NCBI GenBank assembly: GCA_964418595.1
Contig: CAYQMF010000011.1
Span: 22,790-86,789 of the forward strand
DNA: 64,000 nucleotides
From: CAYQMF01 sp964418595
Lineage (GTDB): Bacteria; Planctomycetota; UBA1135; UBA2386
Direction: 5' to 3'
The notes below the pieces were generated by a model. It worked only from the letters and a program-made list of their open reading frames with translations. It made no database searches and was not told where the DNA came from. The position numbers were made by a program, and so were the translations under genes. Shown here in pieces: positions 16,828 to 24,871 of this stretch (positions are counted from its first letter, which is position 1; the number at the start of each line of letters is the position of its first letter).

Positions 16828-18587
16828 AAGAGACCTCTCCCGTCACCGCGAGCGTCGGCAAGGTCGTCGCCGTCAACGGCAACCTTGTCACCGCCGAGTT
16901 CGACCAGCCGGTGCGGCAGAACGAGGTGGCCTTCGTGCGCAGCGGCGAGCTGCGGCTCAAGGCCGAGCTGATCCGGATCCGCGGCCGCTACGCCGAGATG
17001 CAGGTGTTCGAGGACACGCTGGGCCTGCGCGCCGGCGACCGCGTCGAGTTCACCGGCGACCTGCTCTCCGCGGAGCTTGGCCCCGGCCTGCTCGGCCAGG
17101 TGTACGACGGCCTGCAGAACCCGCTGCCGCAGCTCGCGGCCGCGTGCGGCAACTTCCTCGAGCGAGGCAACTACCTGCCGCCGCTCGACGGCACGCGCCA
17201 GTGGGCGTTCACGCCCACGGTGAAGGCGGGCGCGCGGGTGCGCGCGGGCGACTGCCTCGGCACGGTGCCGGAGGGCATCTTCGCGCACCGCATCATGGTC
17301 CCGTTCGGCCTCGGCCAAGACCTGGAGGTGGAGCACATCGCGCTCGCCGCGTCGTACACGGTCGCCGACGTGATCGCACGCCTGCGCGGGCGCGACGGCG
17401 CGCGGCACGACGTGCGCATGGCGCAGCGCTGGCCGGTCAAGCGGCCGATCCGCGCCTACGCCGAGCGCCTGCGTCCGACCGAGCCGCTGGTCACCAAGGT
17501 CCGCGTCATCGACACGTTCTTCCCGGTCGCGCGCGGCGGCGCCTACTGCACGCCGGGTCCGTTCGGCGCGGGCAAGACCGTGCTCCAGCAGATCACCAGC
17601 CGCAACGCCGAGGTCGACATCGTGATCGTCGCCGCGTGCGGCGAGCGCGCCGGCGAGGTCGTGGAGACCCTGCGCGAGTTCCCGGAGCTGATCGACCCGC
17701 GCACCGGCCGCAGCCTGATGGAGCGCACGTTGATCGTGTGCAACACGAGTTCGATGCCGGTGGCGGCGCGCGAGGCGTCGGTGTACCTCGGCGCCACCAT
17801 CGCCGAGTACTACCGGCAGATGGGCCTGCACGTGCTGTTGCTCGCCGACTCGACGTCGCGCTGGGCGCAGGCGCTGCGCGAGGTGTCGGGTCGGCTCGAG
17901 GAGATCCCTGGCGAAGAAGCGTTCCCCGCCTATCTCGAATCGGTGATCGCGGCCTTCTACGAGCGCGGTGGCCTCGTGCGCCTGCACGATGGCAGCGTCG
18001 GGTCGGTGACGATCGGCGGGACCGTGAGCCCCGCCGGCGGCAACTTCGAAGAGCCGGTGACGCAGGCGACGCTCAAGGTCGTGGGCGCGTTCCACGGCTT
18101 GTCGCGCGAGCGCAGCGACGCGCGCCGCTATCCGGCCATCCATCCGTTGGAGAGCTGGAGCAAGTACCGCTCCGTCGCCGACGGCGCCGCGGTGGACCTC
18201 GCCCGGCGCACGCTGCGTCGCGGCAGCGACGCCGCGCAGATGATGAAGGTCGTCGGCGAGGAGGGCACGTCGCTGCACGACTTCGTCACCTACCTGGAGG
18301 CCGAGTACATCGACGCCGCCTACCTGCAGCAGGACGCCTACCACGAGGTGGACGCGGCGACGTCGAAGGAGCGGCAGGCGCACGTGTTCGGACGCATCTA
18401 CCGCATCCTGCAGACCAATCTCTCGTTCCCCGACAAGGACGCGGCCCGCCGCTTCTTCCAGCGCCTGACGCAGGCGACCGCGGACTGGAACCGCCTGGAG
18501 TTCGACAGCGCCGAGTTCCGGGCGGCGGAGAGCGAGATCGACGCGATGGTCGCCGCCGTGACCGCCACGGAGGTGCGCTCCGCATGA
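16824..18587 (+). CDS. vatA: V-type ATPase catalytic subunit A
   Basis: 587 aa, normal length for catalytic subunit A. The P-loop is GPFGAGKT at residues 245-252 (the usual GPFGSGKT with Ala for Ser), followed by CGERAGEV and the LLADSTSRWAQALREVSGRLEEIPGEE region that forms the nucleotide site. The non-homologous insert between the N-terminal barrel and the P-loop (about 110-200) is present, which separates A from B. Start is GTG at 16824 inside the GTGA overlap with DUF2764. Hydrolyses or synthesises ATP at the A/B interface. Confidence 0.95.
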   Translation: MKETSPVTASVGKVVAVNGNLVTAEFDQPVRQNEVAFVRSGELRLKAELIRIRGRYAEMQVFEDTLGLRAGDRVEFTGDLLSAELGPGLLGQVYDGLQNPLPQLAAACGNFLERGNYLPPLDGTRQWAFTPTVKAGARVRAGDCLGTVPEGIFAHRIMVPFGLGQDLEVEHIALAASYTVADVIARLRGRDGARHDVRMAQRWPVKRPIRAYAERLRPTEPLVTKVRVIDTFFPVARGGAYCTPGPFGAGKTVLQQITSRNAEVDIVIVAACGERAGEVVETLREFPELIDPRTGRSLMERTLIVCNTSSMPVAAREASVYLGATIAEYYRQMGLHVLLLADSTSRWAQALREVSGRLEEIPGEEAFPAYLESVIAAFYERGGLVRLHDGSVGSVTIGGTVSPAGGNFEEPVTQATLKVVGAFHGLSRERSDARRYPAIHPLESWSKYRSVADGAAVDLARRTLRRGSDAAQMMKVVGEEGTSLHDFVTYLEAEYIDAAYLQQDAYHEVDAATSKERQAHVFGRIYRILQTNLSFPDKDAARRFFQRLTQATADWNRLEFDSAEFRAAESEIDAMVAAVTATEVRSA

Positions 18588-19891
18588 ACACGATCTACAC
18601 CAAGGTCGAGCAGGTCGTCGGCAACGTCATCACCGTGCTCGCCGCCAACGTCGGCTACCGCGAGCTCGCGCACGTCGAATCCGGGCAGGCCTCGTCGCTG
18701 GCCCAGGTGATCCGGCTCGAGAGCGGGCGCGCCTACCTGCAGGTGTTCGCCGGCTCGCGTGGCATCGCCACCGACGCGCGCGTGCGCTTCCTCGGTCGCC
18801 CGATGCAGGTGTCGTTCTCGGATGCCGTGCTCGGCCGCGTGTTCAACGGCGCCGGCGCGCCGCGCGACGCCGGTCCGATCCTCGAACACAACCTGGTGGA
18901 GATCGGCGGACCGTCCGTCAACCCGGCCCGCCGCGTCATCCCGCGCCGCATCGTGCGCACCGGCATCCCGATGATCGACCTGTTCAACACGCTGGTCGAG
19001 TCGCAGAAGCTGCCGATCTTCTCGGTGGCCGGCGAACCGTACAACGAGCTGCTGGCGCGCATCGCGATGCAGGCCGAGGTCGACGTGATCGTGCTCGGCG
19101 GGATGGGGCTGAAGTACGACGACTACCTGTTCCTGCGCGACACGCTCGACGAGCAGGGCGCGCTGTCGCGCACGGTGATGTTCGTGCACACGGCCTCCGA
19201 CCCGGTGGTCGAGTGCCTGCTGGTGCCCGACCTCGCGCTCGCCGTCGGCGAGCAGTTCGCGCTGCAGGGCAAGCGGGTGCTCGTGCTGCTCACCGACATG
19301 ACCAACTTCGCGGATGCCTTGAAGGAGATCGCCATCACGATGGAGCAGATCCCCAGCAACCGCGGCTACCCCGGCGATCTGTACAGCCAGCTCGCGTCGC
19401 GCTACGAGAAGGCCGTCGACTTCGAGGGCGCCGGCTCGCTCACCATCCTCGCCGTCACCACCATGCCGGGCGACGACGTGACGCATCCGGTGCCCGACAA
19501 CACCGGCTACATCACGGAGGGTCAGTTCTACCTGCGCAACGGACGCATCGAGCCGTTCGGCTCGCTGTCGCGCCTCAAGCAGTTCGTCAACGGCAAGACC
19601 CGCGACGACCACCGCGCGATCATGAACGTGATGATCCAACTCTACGCGACCTGCAAGGAGGCGCGCGAGAAGCGGGCGATGGGGTTCAAGATGAGCGCCT
19701 GGGACCAGAAGCTGCTCGCCTACGGCAACCGCTTCGAGCGCGAGATGATGGACCTGTCGGTGAACATCCCGCTCGAGCAGGCCCTCGACCGCGGCTGGGC
19801 GATCCTCGCCGCGTGCTTCGAGCCGGCCGAGAGCGGCATGGCGCAGAAGCTGGTGCAGCGGTTCTGGCCCGGCGCCAAGGCACCCGTCTGA
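18584..19891 (+). CDS. vatB: V-type ATPase subunit B
   Basis: 435 aa non-catalytic nucleotide-binding subunit. It has MNTIYTKVEQVVGNVI at the start, RIVRTGIPMIDLFNTLVESQKLPIFS and AGEPYNELLARIA in place of a working P-loop, and LVLLTDMTNFADALKEI and EQIPSNRGYPGDLYSQLA, all diagnostic for subunit B. It overlaps vatA by ATGA and shares one base with vatD (TGATG). Forms the hexameric head with A. Confidence 0.95.
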   Translation: MNTIYTKVEQVVGNVITVLAANVGYRELAHVESGQASSLAQVIRLESGRAYLQVFAGSRGIATDARVRFLGRPMQVSFSDAVLGRVFNGAGAPRDAGPILEHNLVEIGGPSVNPARRVIPRRIVRTGIPMIDLFNTLVESQKLPIFSVAGEPYNELLARIAMQAEVDVIVLGGMGLKYDDYLFLRDTLDEQGALSRTVMFVHTASDPVVECLLVPDLALAVGEQFALQGKRVLVLLTDMTNFADALKEIAITMEQIPSNRGYPGDLYSQLASRYEKAVDFEGAGSLTILAVTTMPGDDVTHPVPDNTGYITEGQFYLRNGRIEPFGSLSRLKQFVNGKTRDDHRAIMNVMIQLYATCKEAREKRAMGFKMSAWDQKLLAYGNRFEREMMDLSVNIPLEQALDRGWAILAACFEPAESGMAQKLVQRFWPGAKAPV

Positions 19892-20496
19892 TGGCTGTCG
19901 TCCGCGCAACCAAGACCGAGCTCAAAGCGCAGCGCGACGGCCTGCGCCGCTACCAGCGCTACCTGCCCACGCTGCAGCTCAAGAAGCAGCAGTTGCAGGC
20001 GGAGATCCGGCTCGTCGAGGTCCGCCTCGCCGAACTGGTCGCGCGGGAAGGCGAGCTGGAGGCCGGCGCGGCGAGCTGGACGGGGCTGTTCGCCGACCCG
20101 GTGGACTTCACCCGCTGGCTGCGCGTCGATCGCCTGGTCACCGACGCCGGCAACGTCGCCGGGTTGACCGTGCCGGTCCTGCGCGAGGTCCGCTTCGCCC
20201 GCGAGGAGCCGGACCTGCGCACCACCCCCACCTGGTACGACGATGCCCTCGACCTGCTCGAGGAACTCCTGCGCGTCCGGCTCGAGCGTCGCGTGCTGGA
20301 CGAGCAGCGGCGTCTGCTGGCGGAGGAGCTGCGCACCACCAACCAGCGCGTGAACCTCTTCGAGCGCGTGAAGATCCCGGAGTGCAAGGACGCCATCCGC
20401 CGCATCCGCATCGCACTCGGCGACATCCAGACCCTCGAAGTCGCACGCGGCAAGATCGCGAAGGTCAAGTCACTCGACCGGGGGACGGCGACGTGA
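19891..20496 (+). CDS. vatD: V-type ATPase subunit D (central stalk)
   Basis: 201 aa, almost wholly helical. The N-terminal KTELKAQRDGLRRYQRYLPTLQLKKQQL and the C-terminal RTTNQRVNLFERVKIPECKDAIRRI match the two long antiparallel helices of subunit D, with RVN-x-FE-x-VxIP as the family signature. It would be the rotor shaft transmitting torque from A3B3 to the K ring. No subunit F gene, its usual binding partner, follows. Confidence 0.92.
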   Translation: MAVVRATKTELKAQRDGLRRYQRYLPTLQLKKQQLQAEIRLVEVRLAELVAREGELEAGAASWTGLFADPVDFTRWLRVDRLVTDAGNVAGLTVPVLREVRFAREEPDLRTTPTWYDDALDLLEELLRVRLERRVLDEQRRLLAEELRTTNQRVNLFERVKIPECKDAIRRIRIALGDIQTLEVARGKIAKVKSLDRGTAT

Positions 20497-22295
20497 TCGT
20501 CCCGATGCGCAGAGTCACGATCGTGTGCATCGCCGCCGACAAGGCGGCGACCGTCGCGCGCCTCGCCGCGCTCGGGGTCGTGCATGTCACGCCAGCGCAG
20601 CCGACTGCGGGCGCGAGCGTGGAGGCGGCGCGGGCCGAGGTCGAGCGTGCGCGGATCGCACTCGCCTTGCTCGCCCCGGCCGGCGATCGACTCGCGGAGT
20701 CGGCCCCACGCTGCGGCGATGCCCCGACGATCATCGCCCGCGCGCTCGCCCTGCGCGACGAACAGCGCGCGCTGGAAGCCGAGCTCGGGCAGCTCGACCA
20801 GGAGCACGCCGAGCTCGAGCCGTACGGCGAGTTCGATCCGCAGGCGCACCTCGCCCTGGCGCCGCACGACGTGACCTTGACCCTCTGTCGCTACCCGAGC
20901 AAACAGCCGCCAGCCCTGCCCGACCACGCGTCGCTGCACCCACTCTCGACCCGCGACGGCACGACGCACGCCTTGGTCATCGCCCGCGGCCCGTGCGCGA
21001 TCGACGCGGCCGTGCAGGCCTGGCCGACGCGCTCGCTCCGCGCCCTCGACGCCGCGCGCTCGACCGTCACTGGGCGGCTGACCGCCATCACCGCGGAGCT
21101 GGCTGCCCTGGCACGTGACTGGACGGCCGTCGCGCAGGAGTTCGACGCCGCGACGGAGCGCGCCGAGCTGGCCGAGGCCGTCGCCGGCATGCGCGACGCC
21201 GCACCGCTGGCCGGGCTCGAAGGCTTCTGCCCCGCGACCGCGGTCACGGACCTGCACGAGGCTGGCCGCGCCGCCGGCTGGGCGGTTCGCGACGAAGCGC
21301 CCGCCGCGTCCGACCAGGTGCCCACCCAGCTCGCCGGTGCACGCTGGGTCCGGCCGGTGCATGCGGTCCTCGCCAGCATCGGGGTCACGCCCGGCTACGG
21401 CGAGCCCGACGTGAGCCCGGTCTTCCTGTTCTTCCTGCTGCTGTTCGCCGGGATGCTCATCGGTGACGCCGGCTACGGCGCGCTGCTGATCCTGGCCATG
21501 GTGTCCCTGCGCCTCGCACGCCCGGACCTGCCGCGACAGTTCCTCAACCTCACCACGAGCATCGGCGTCGCCTGCGTCGTGTGGGGTGCACTCACCGGCA
21601 CGTGGTTCGGCCTCGCCGTGCTCCCCGACGCGCTGGACGGCATGCGCGTCGAGTGGCTGGCCGGCGCCGACAAGCTTGTGGCGGCGCGCAACGTGATGCT
21701 GCTCTGCTTCCTGCTCGGCGCGGTCCACCTCACCGTCGCCCACCTCTGGGCGGGCCTGCGCAGTGGCGGGCTCGCTGCGCTGGCGCAGCTCGGGTGGATC
21801 GCGAGCACGTGGACCATGTTCTTCGCCGCGCGCACCATGGTGCTCGCCGAACCGTTCCCGCCGGTGATGGTGCCGATCGCCGTCGTGGGCGTGGCCATGA
21901 TCGCGCTGTTCATGACGCCGCTGCGGCAGCTCCGCAGCGAGTGGTTCAACCACGTCATGCTGCCGCTGAGCCTGGTCAGCAACTTCGTGGACGTGGTCTC
22001 GTACCTGCGCCTGTTCGCGGTCGGCACGGCGAGCGTCGCGGTGGCCGGTGCGTTCAACGCCATGGCCGCGAGTGCCGCGGCCGGCGGCGGGGCAGGCTGG
22101 CTGGTGGCCGTCGGCGTCGCCCTCTTCGGGCACACCCTGAACCTCGCGCTCTGCGCGATGGGCGTGCTCGTGCACGGCGTGCGCCTCAACACCCTCGAGT
22201 TCTCGGCCCATGTGGGCCTGCAATGGAGTGGCACCGCGTACCGACCGCTGCGGCGGCGGATCCACGCGACGCCGGAGACCAACCTGACAACATGA
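20493..22295 (+). CDS. vatI: V-type ATPase subunit I (stator, a-subunit type)
   Basis: 600 aa. The soluble N-terminal half begins IVPMRRVTIVCI and holds two helical arms; the C-terminal half has about seven membrane helices beginning VSPVFLFFLLLFAGMLIGDAGYG. Two Arg residues expected to face the rotor are present: R506 in VVSYLRLFAVGTAS and R564 in MGVLVHGVRLNTLEF. Start is GTG at 20493 within the GTGA overlap with vatD; ATG 20505 is an alternative. Provides the ion half-channels. Confidence 0.92.
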   Translation: MIVPMRRVTIVCIAADKAATVARLAALGVVHVTPAQPTAGASVEAARAEVERARIALALLAPAGDRLAESAPRCGDAPTIIARALALRDEQRALEAELGQLDQEHAELEPYGEFDPQAHLALAPHDVTLTLCRYPSKQPPALPDHASLHPLSTRDGTTHALVIARGPCAIDAAVQAWPTRSLRALDAARSTVTGRLTAITAELAALARDWTAVAQEFDAATERAELAEAVAGMRDAAPLAGLEGFCPATAVTDLHEAGRAAGWAVRDEAPAASDQVPTQLAGARWVRPVHAVLASIGVTPGYGEPDVSPVFLFFLLLFAGMLIGDAGYGALLILAMVSLRLARPDLPRQFLNLTTSIGVACVVWGALTGTWFGLAVLPDALDGMRVEWLAGADKLVAARNVMLLCFLLGAVHLTVAHLWAGLRSGGLAALAQLGWIASTWTMFFAARTMVLAEPFPPVMVPIAVVGVAMIALFMTPLRQLRSEWFNHVMLPLSLVSNFVDVVSYLRLFAVGTASVAVAGAFNAMAASAAAGGGAGWLVAVGVALFGHTLNLALCAMGVLVHGVRLNTLEFSAHVGLQWSGTAYRPLRRRIHATPETNLTT

Positions 22296-22308
22296 TCGGA
22301 GTACAGAC

Positions 22309-22794
22309 GTGGACGTGACGACGATGGCGGCGCTCGGCAAGCTGGGCGGGGCGATGGCGTTGGCGCTCGGGGCGCTGGGCTCGTGTCTGGGTGTCGGCGC
22401 GGCCGGCGCCGCGGCGGTCGGCAGCTGGAAGAAGTGCTACGCGCAGAACCGCGCCGCGCCCTTCGTGCTGGTGACCTTCGTGGGCGCCCCGCTCTCGCAG
22501 ACCATCTACGGCATGATCCTCATGAACCAGATGGCGGCGAAGTGCGTGGTCCCGGCCGGCGAGGTGACCGCCCAGGTCCTCGCCAACGTGGGCAACTGGC
22601 CGGCGATGCTCGGCATCGGCCTGTTCGGCGGCGCGGCCATCGGCCTGTCGGCGATGTTCCAGGGCCGGATCGGCGCCGCGGCGTCGGACGCGATGGCGGA
22701 GACCGGCAAGGGCTTCGGCAACTACCTGATGGCGCTCGGCATCATCGAGACCGTCGCGCTGTTCGTGATGGTGTTCATCGCCGGCCTGCTGTGA
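22309..22794 (+). CDS. vatK: V-type ATPase rotor subunit K
   Basis: 161 aa proteolipid with two helical hairpins (four membrane helices). Comparing with the Na+-pumping Enterococcus hirae NtpK, the ligand-equivalent residues appear kept: Q64 in PLSQTIYG, Q118 in MFQGRIGAA and E147 in GIIETVALF, with Ser instead of Thr before the first Gln. That set suggests Na+ rather than H+ binding; this alignment is by eye. GTG 22309 is preferred because CGGAG lies 7 nt upstream. It follows vatI by 13 nt and overlaps the HutD-family gene by GTGA. Confidence 0.9.
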   Translation: MDVTTMAALGKLGGAMALALGALGSCLGVGAAGAAAVGSWKKCYAQNRAAPFVLVTFVGAPLSQTIYGMILMNQMAAKCVVPAGEVTAQVLANVGNWPAMLGIGLFGGAAIGLSAMFQGRIGAAASDAMAETGKGFGNYLMALGIIETVALFVMVFIAGLL

Positions 22795-23387
22795 GCGGGG
22801 GCGCGCACGGTCCCCTCGAGATCGTGCCGCTCGCCGCGCAGCGTGTGGTGCCCTGGCGCAACGGCGGGGGCAGCACGCGCGAGGTGGCGCTGGCTCCGGA
22901 TGGCGACGGCTTCCGCTGGCGGGTGAGCGTGGCGCGAGTCGAGGCCGACGGACCCTTCTCGCTCTTCCCCGGCATCGACCGGCGGTTGTGGTTGCTGGCA
23001 GGCGCGGGCATGGACCTCGACGTCGACGGCACGATCACGCGGCTCGCTGCGCCGTTCGCGACCATCGCGTTCCCCGGCGAGGCGCGCGTACACGCCCGCC
23101 TGCTCGCCGGCCCGACCGAGGATCTCAACGTCATGGTGGCGCGCGGCGCGCGCGCGGAGGTCGACGTGTGTCGCCTCCCGGCCGGCACCGTGCGCACGTG
23201 GGCTCCGCCTCACCCGGGCACACGCCTCGTGCTGGCGCTGGCAGGAAGCGTCGTCGTCGCGTCCGCAGGCGCGCGCGTCACGCTCACGGTCGGCGACGCG
23301 ACGCGTCAGAAGGCCACTCCGGCAGGTTCCACCTGGCACGTGCACGCGACCGGCACTGCATCCGTGCTGCTCGCCGCGTTGTCGTAG
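22791..23387 (+). CDS. HutD/Ves family protein
   Basis: 198 aa cupin-like protein. The opening VVPWRNGGGSTREVAL is the hallmark of the HutD/Ves family, followed by RWRVSVARVEADGPFSLFPG. HutD is usually met with histidine-degradation genes and its biochemistry is unsettled. Here its GTG overlaps the vatK stop (GTGA), which places it at the end of the V-ATPase transcript. No hut gene is adjacent. It is convergent with the amino acid permease one base away. Confidence 0.83.
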   Translation: MSGGAHGPLEIVPLAAQRVVPWRNGGGSTREVALAPDGDGFRWRVSVARVEADGPFSLFPGIDRRLWLLAGAGMDLDVDGTITRLAAPFATIAFPGEARVHARLLAGPTEDLNVMVARGARAEVDVCRLPAGTVRTWAPPHPGTRLVLALAGSVVVASAGARVTLTVGDATRQKATPAGSTWHVHATGTASVLLAALS

Positions 23388-23388
23388 C

Positions 23389-24759
23389 TCAGGCAGAGCG
23401 CCGGCGCCCGAACAGGAAGTACACCGGCACTCCCGTCGCCAGGATGCCGAGCCCGACCAGCGCGTTCTTCTGCTCGCCCGGGTCGAGCAGCAGCGTCACG
23501 ACGAAGCCGATTGCCACCACGATGAAGATGGCCGGCGTGAACGGATAGCCCGTGCACCGGTACGGCCGCGGCGCGTCGGGCCGCGTCTTGCGCAGCCGGT
23601 ACACCGCACCGACGGCGAGCGCGTAGAAGAGGAAGCCGGCGAACACCACGAACGAAGTGATGTCGTGGAAACGCTTGAGATAGAAGACCAGCGCCACGGC
23701 CACCAACGCCTGCGTCCAGATCGCCACCGTGGGCGTGCCCCAGCGCGGGTGCACCCAGGTGAGCTGCTGCGGCACGAGGCCATCCTTGCCCATGGCGTAG
23801 AACGCGCGCGGCGACGACAGCAGGTTGGGGTTCGCCGCCCCCATCACGGAGATCGCGACCAGGAGCGTGAGGTAGTTGGCGACCTGCGGCGAGAAGATGC
23901 GCGACACCGCGAGGTGCGGCACCTGTTGGTCGGCGCCCGCGGGCAGCGACCGCATCTCAGCATACGGCACCACGTGCAGGAAGATCGCGTTCACCGCCAC
24001 GTAGGTCGCGATCAGGATCAGCATCCCGACGATCAGGCCGAGCGGCAGGTGACGGGCGGGCTTGCGCAGTTCGGCGGCGTTGAAGGGAAGCTGGTACCAC
24101 CCTTCGTAGGCCCAGAAGATGCCGATGAACGCGGCGAGCACTCCGCCCAGCTTCAGCGTCGGTGCCTCGGCGAGGACCGCGTTGCCGGCCGCGACGTCCG
24201 CGCCACCGCTGACCAGCACGCCGCCGAGCACGATGAGGCCGAGCGAGCCGACCTTGGCCAGCGTCGACAGGTTCTGCAGCACGGCACCGACGCCGACGCC
24301 GAAGTGGTTGACGACGGCGAGCGCGAGGATCATCGCGGTCGCGACGCCGAGCACGAGCATCGGCTGCTCCGCCTGCTGCGCGCTGTCGACGCCGAAGAGG
24401 GGCAGCAAGTACTCGGCGAACGCCGCGGCGAGCGCCGCCATCGTGCCGCTGTTGATGACCCAGAAGAACGTCCACCCGTACAGGAACCCGACCCCGCGCC
24501 CCCAGCCCTCGCGCAGGAACGCGTACTGCCCGCCCGCCTCCGGCAGCATCGCGCCGAGCTCGGCGTAGGCGAACGCGCCGAACAGGCACACGAGTCCGAG
24601 CCCGATCCACAGCGCGAAGATCCAGGTCTCGCTCGGCAGGCTCTGCGCGACGATCAGCGGCTTGAGGAAGATCCCCGAGCCGATGACCGCGCCGACGGTG
24701 ATGGAGATCGCGCTCGGCAGACCGAGGCGCCGTTGCAGCTCGCCGGAGGCTTCCTGCAT
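23389..24759 (-). CDS. APC-family amino acid permease
   Basis: 456 aa with about 12 membrane helices. The first helix carries SITVGAVIGSGIFLKP, the APC superfamily substrate-binding kink (GSGIF), and YAELGAMLPEAGGQYAFLR follows, typical of LAT/basic amino acid permeases. PRAFYAMGKDGLVP and KTRPDAPRPYRCTGYPFTP are later family motifs. It begins one base after the stop of the NSS small subunit gene on the same strand, so it is the last gene of the amino acid transport run. Substrate not determined. Confidence 0.88.
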   Translation of the reverse strand: MQEASGELQRRLGLPSAISITVGAVIGSGIFLKPLIVAQSLPSETWIFALWIGLGLVCLFGAFAYAELGAMLPEAGGQYAFLREGWGRGVGFLYGWTFFWVINSGTMAALAAAFAEYLLPLFGVDSAQQAEQPMLVLGVATAMILALAVVNHFGVGVGAVLQNLSTLAKVGSLGLIVLGGVLVSGGADVAAGNAVLAEAPTLKLGGVLAAFIGIFWAYEGWYQLPFNAAELRKPARHLPLGLIVGMLILIATYVAVNAIFLHVVPYAEMRSLPAGADQQVPHLAVSRIFSPQVANYLTLLVAISVMGAANPNLLSSPRAFYAMGKDGLVPQQLTWVHPRWGTPTVAIWTQALVAVALVFYLKRFHDITSFVVFAGFLFYALAVGAVYRLRKTRPDAPRPYRCTGYPFTPAIFIVVAIGFVVTLLLDPGEQKNALVGLGILATGVPVYFLFGRRRSA

Positions 24760-24760
24760 G

Positions 24761-24871
24761 TCACTCGCGCTCGTCGGCCGGGGCCGAGAGCACGCGGCGG
24801 AAGCACCACGTCACCAGAACCACCACGAAGCCGACCGAGATCGCCATGAAGATCATCCCACCGAGCGTCAT
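24761..24871 (-). CDS. NSS transporter small subunit, copy 1 (MetS-like, 36 aa)
   Basis: 36 aa single-helix protein beginning MTLGGMIFMAISVGFVVV and ending in a charged tail. Size, the central helix and the WCFRR step match the small subunit of methionine/alanine NSS importers (MetS). Its ATG overlaps the NSS stop (ATGA). The paralogue at 26634-26744 differs by conservative changes only. Confidence 0.82.
   Translation of the reverse strand: MTLGGMIFMAISVGFVVVLVTWCFRRVLSAPADERE

Noticed and set aside
19959..22340. A 793-codon minus-strand frame opposite vatD and vatI
   Set aside because: His/Arg/Asp-rich antisense shadow of GC-rich membrane-protein codons; no motif, no plausible start.
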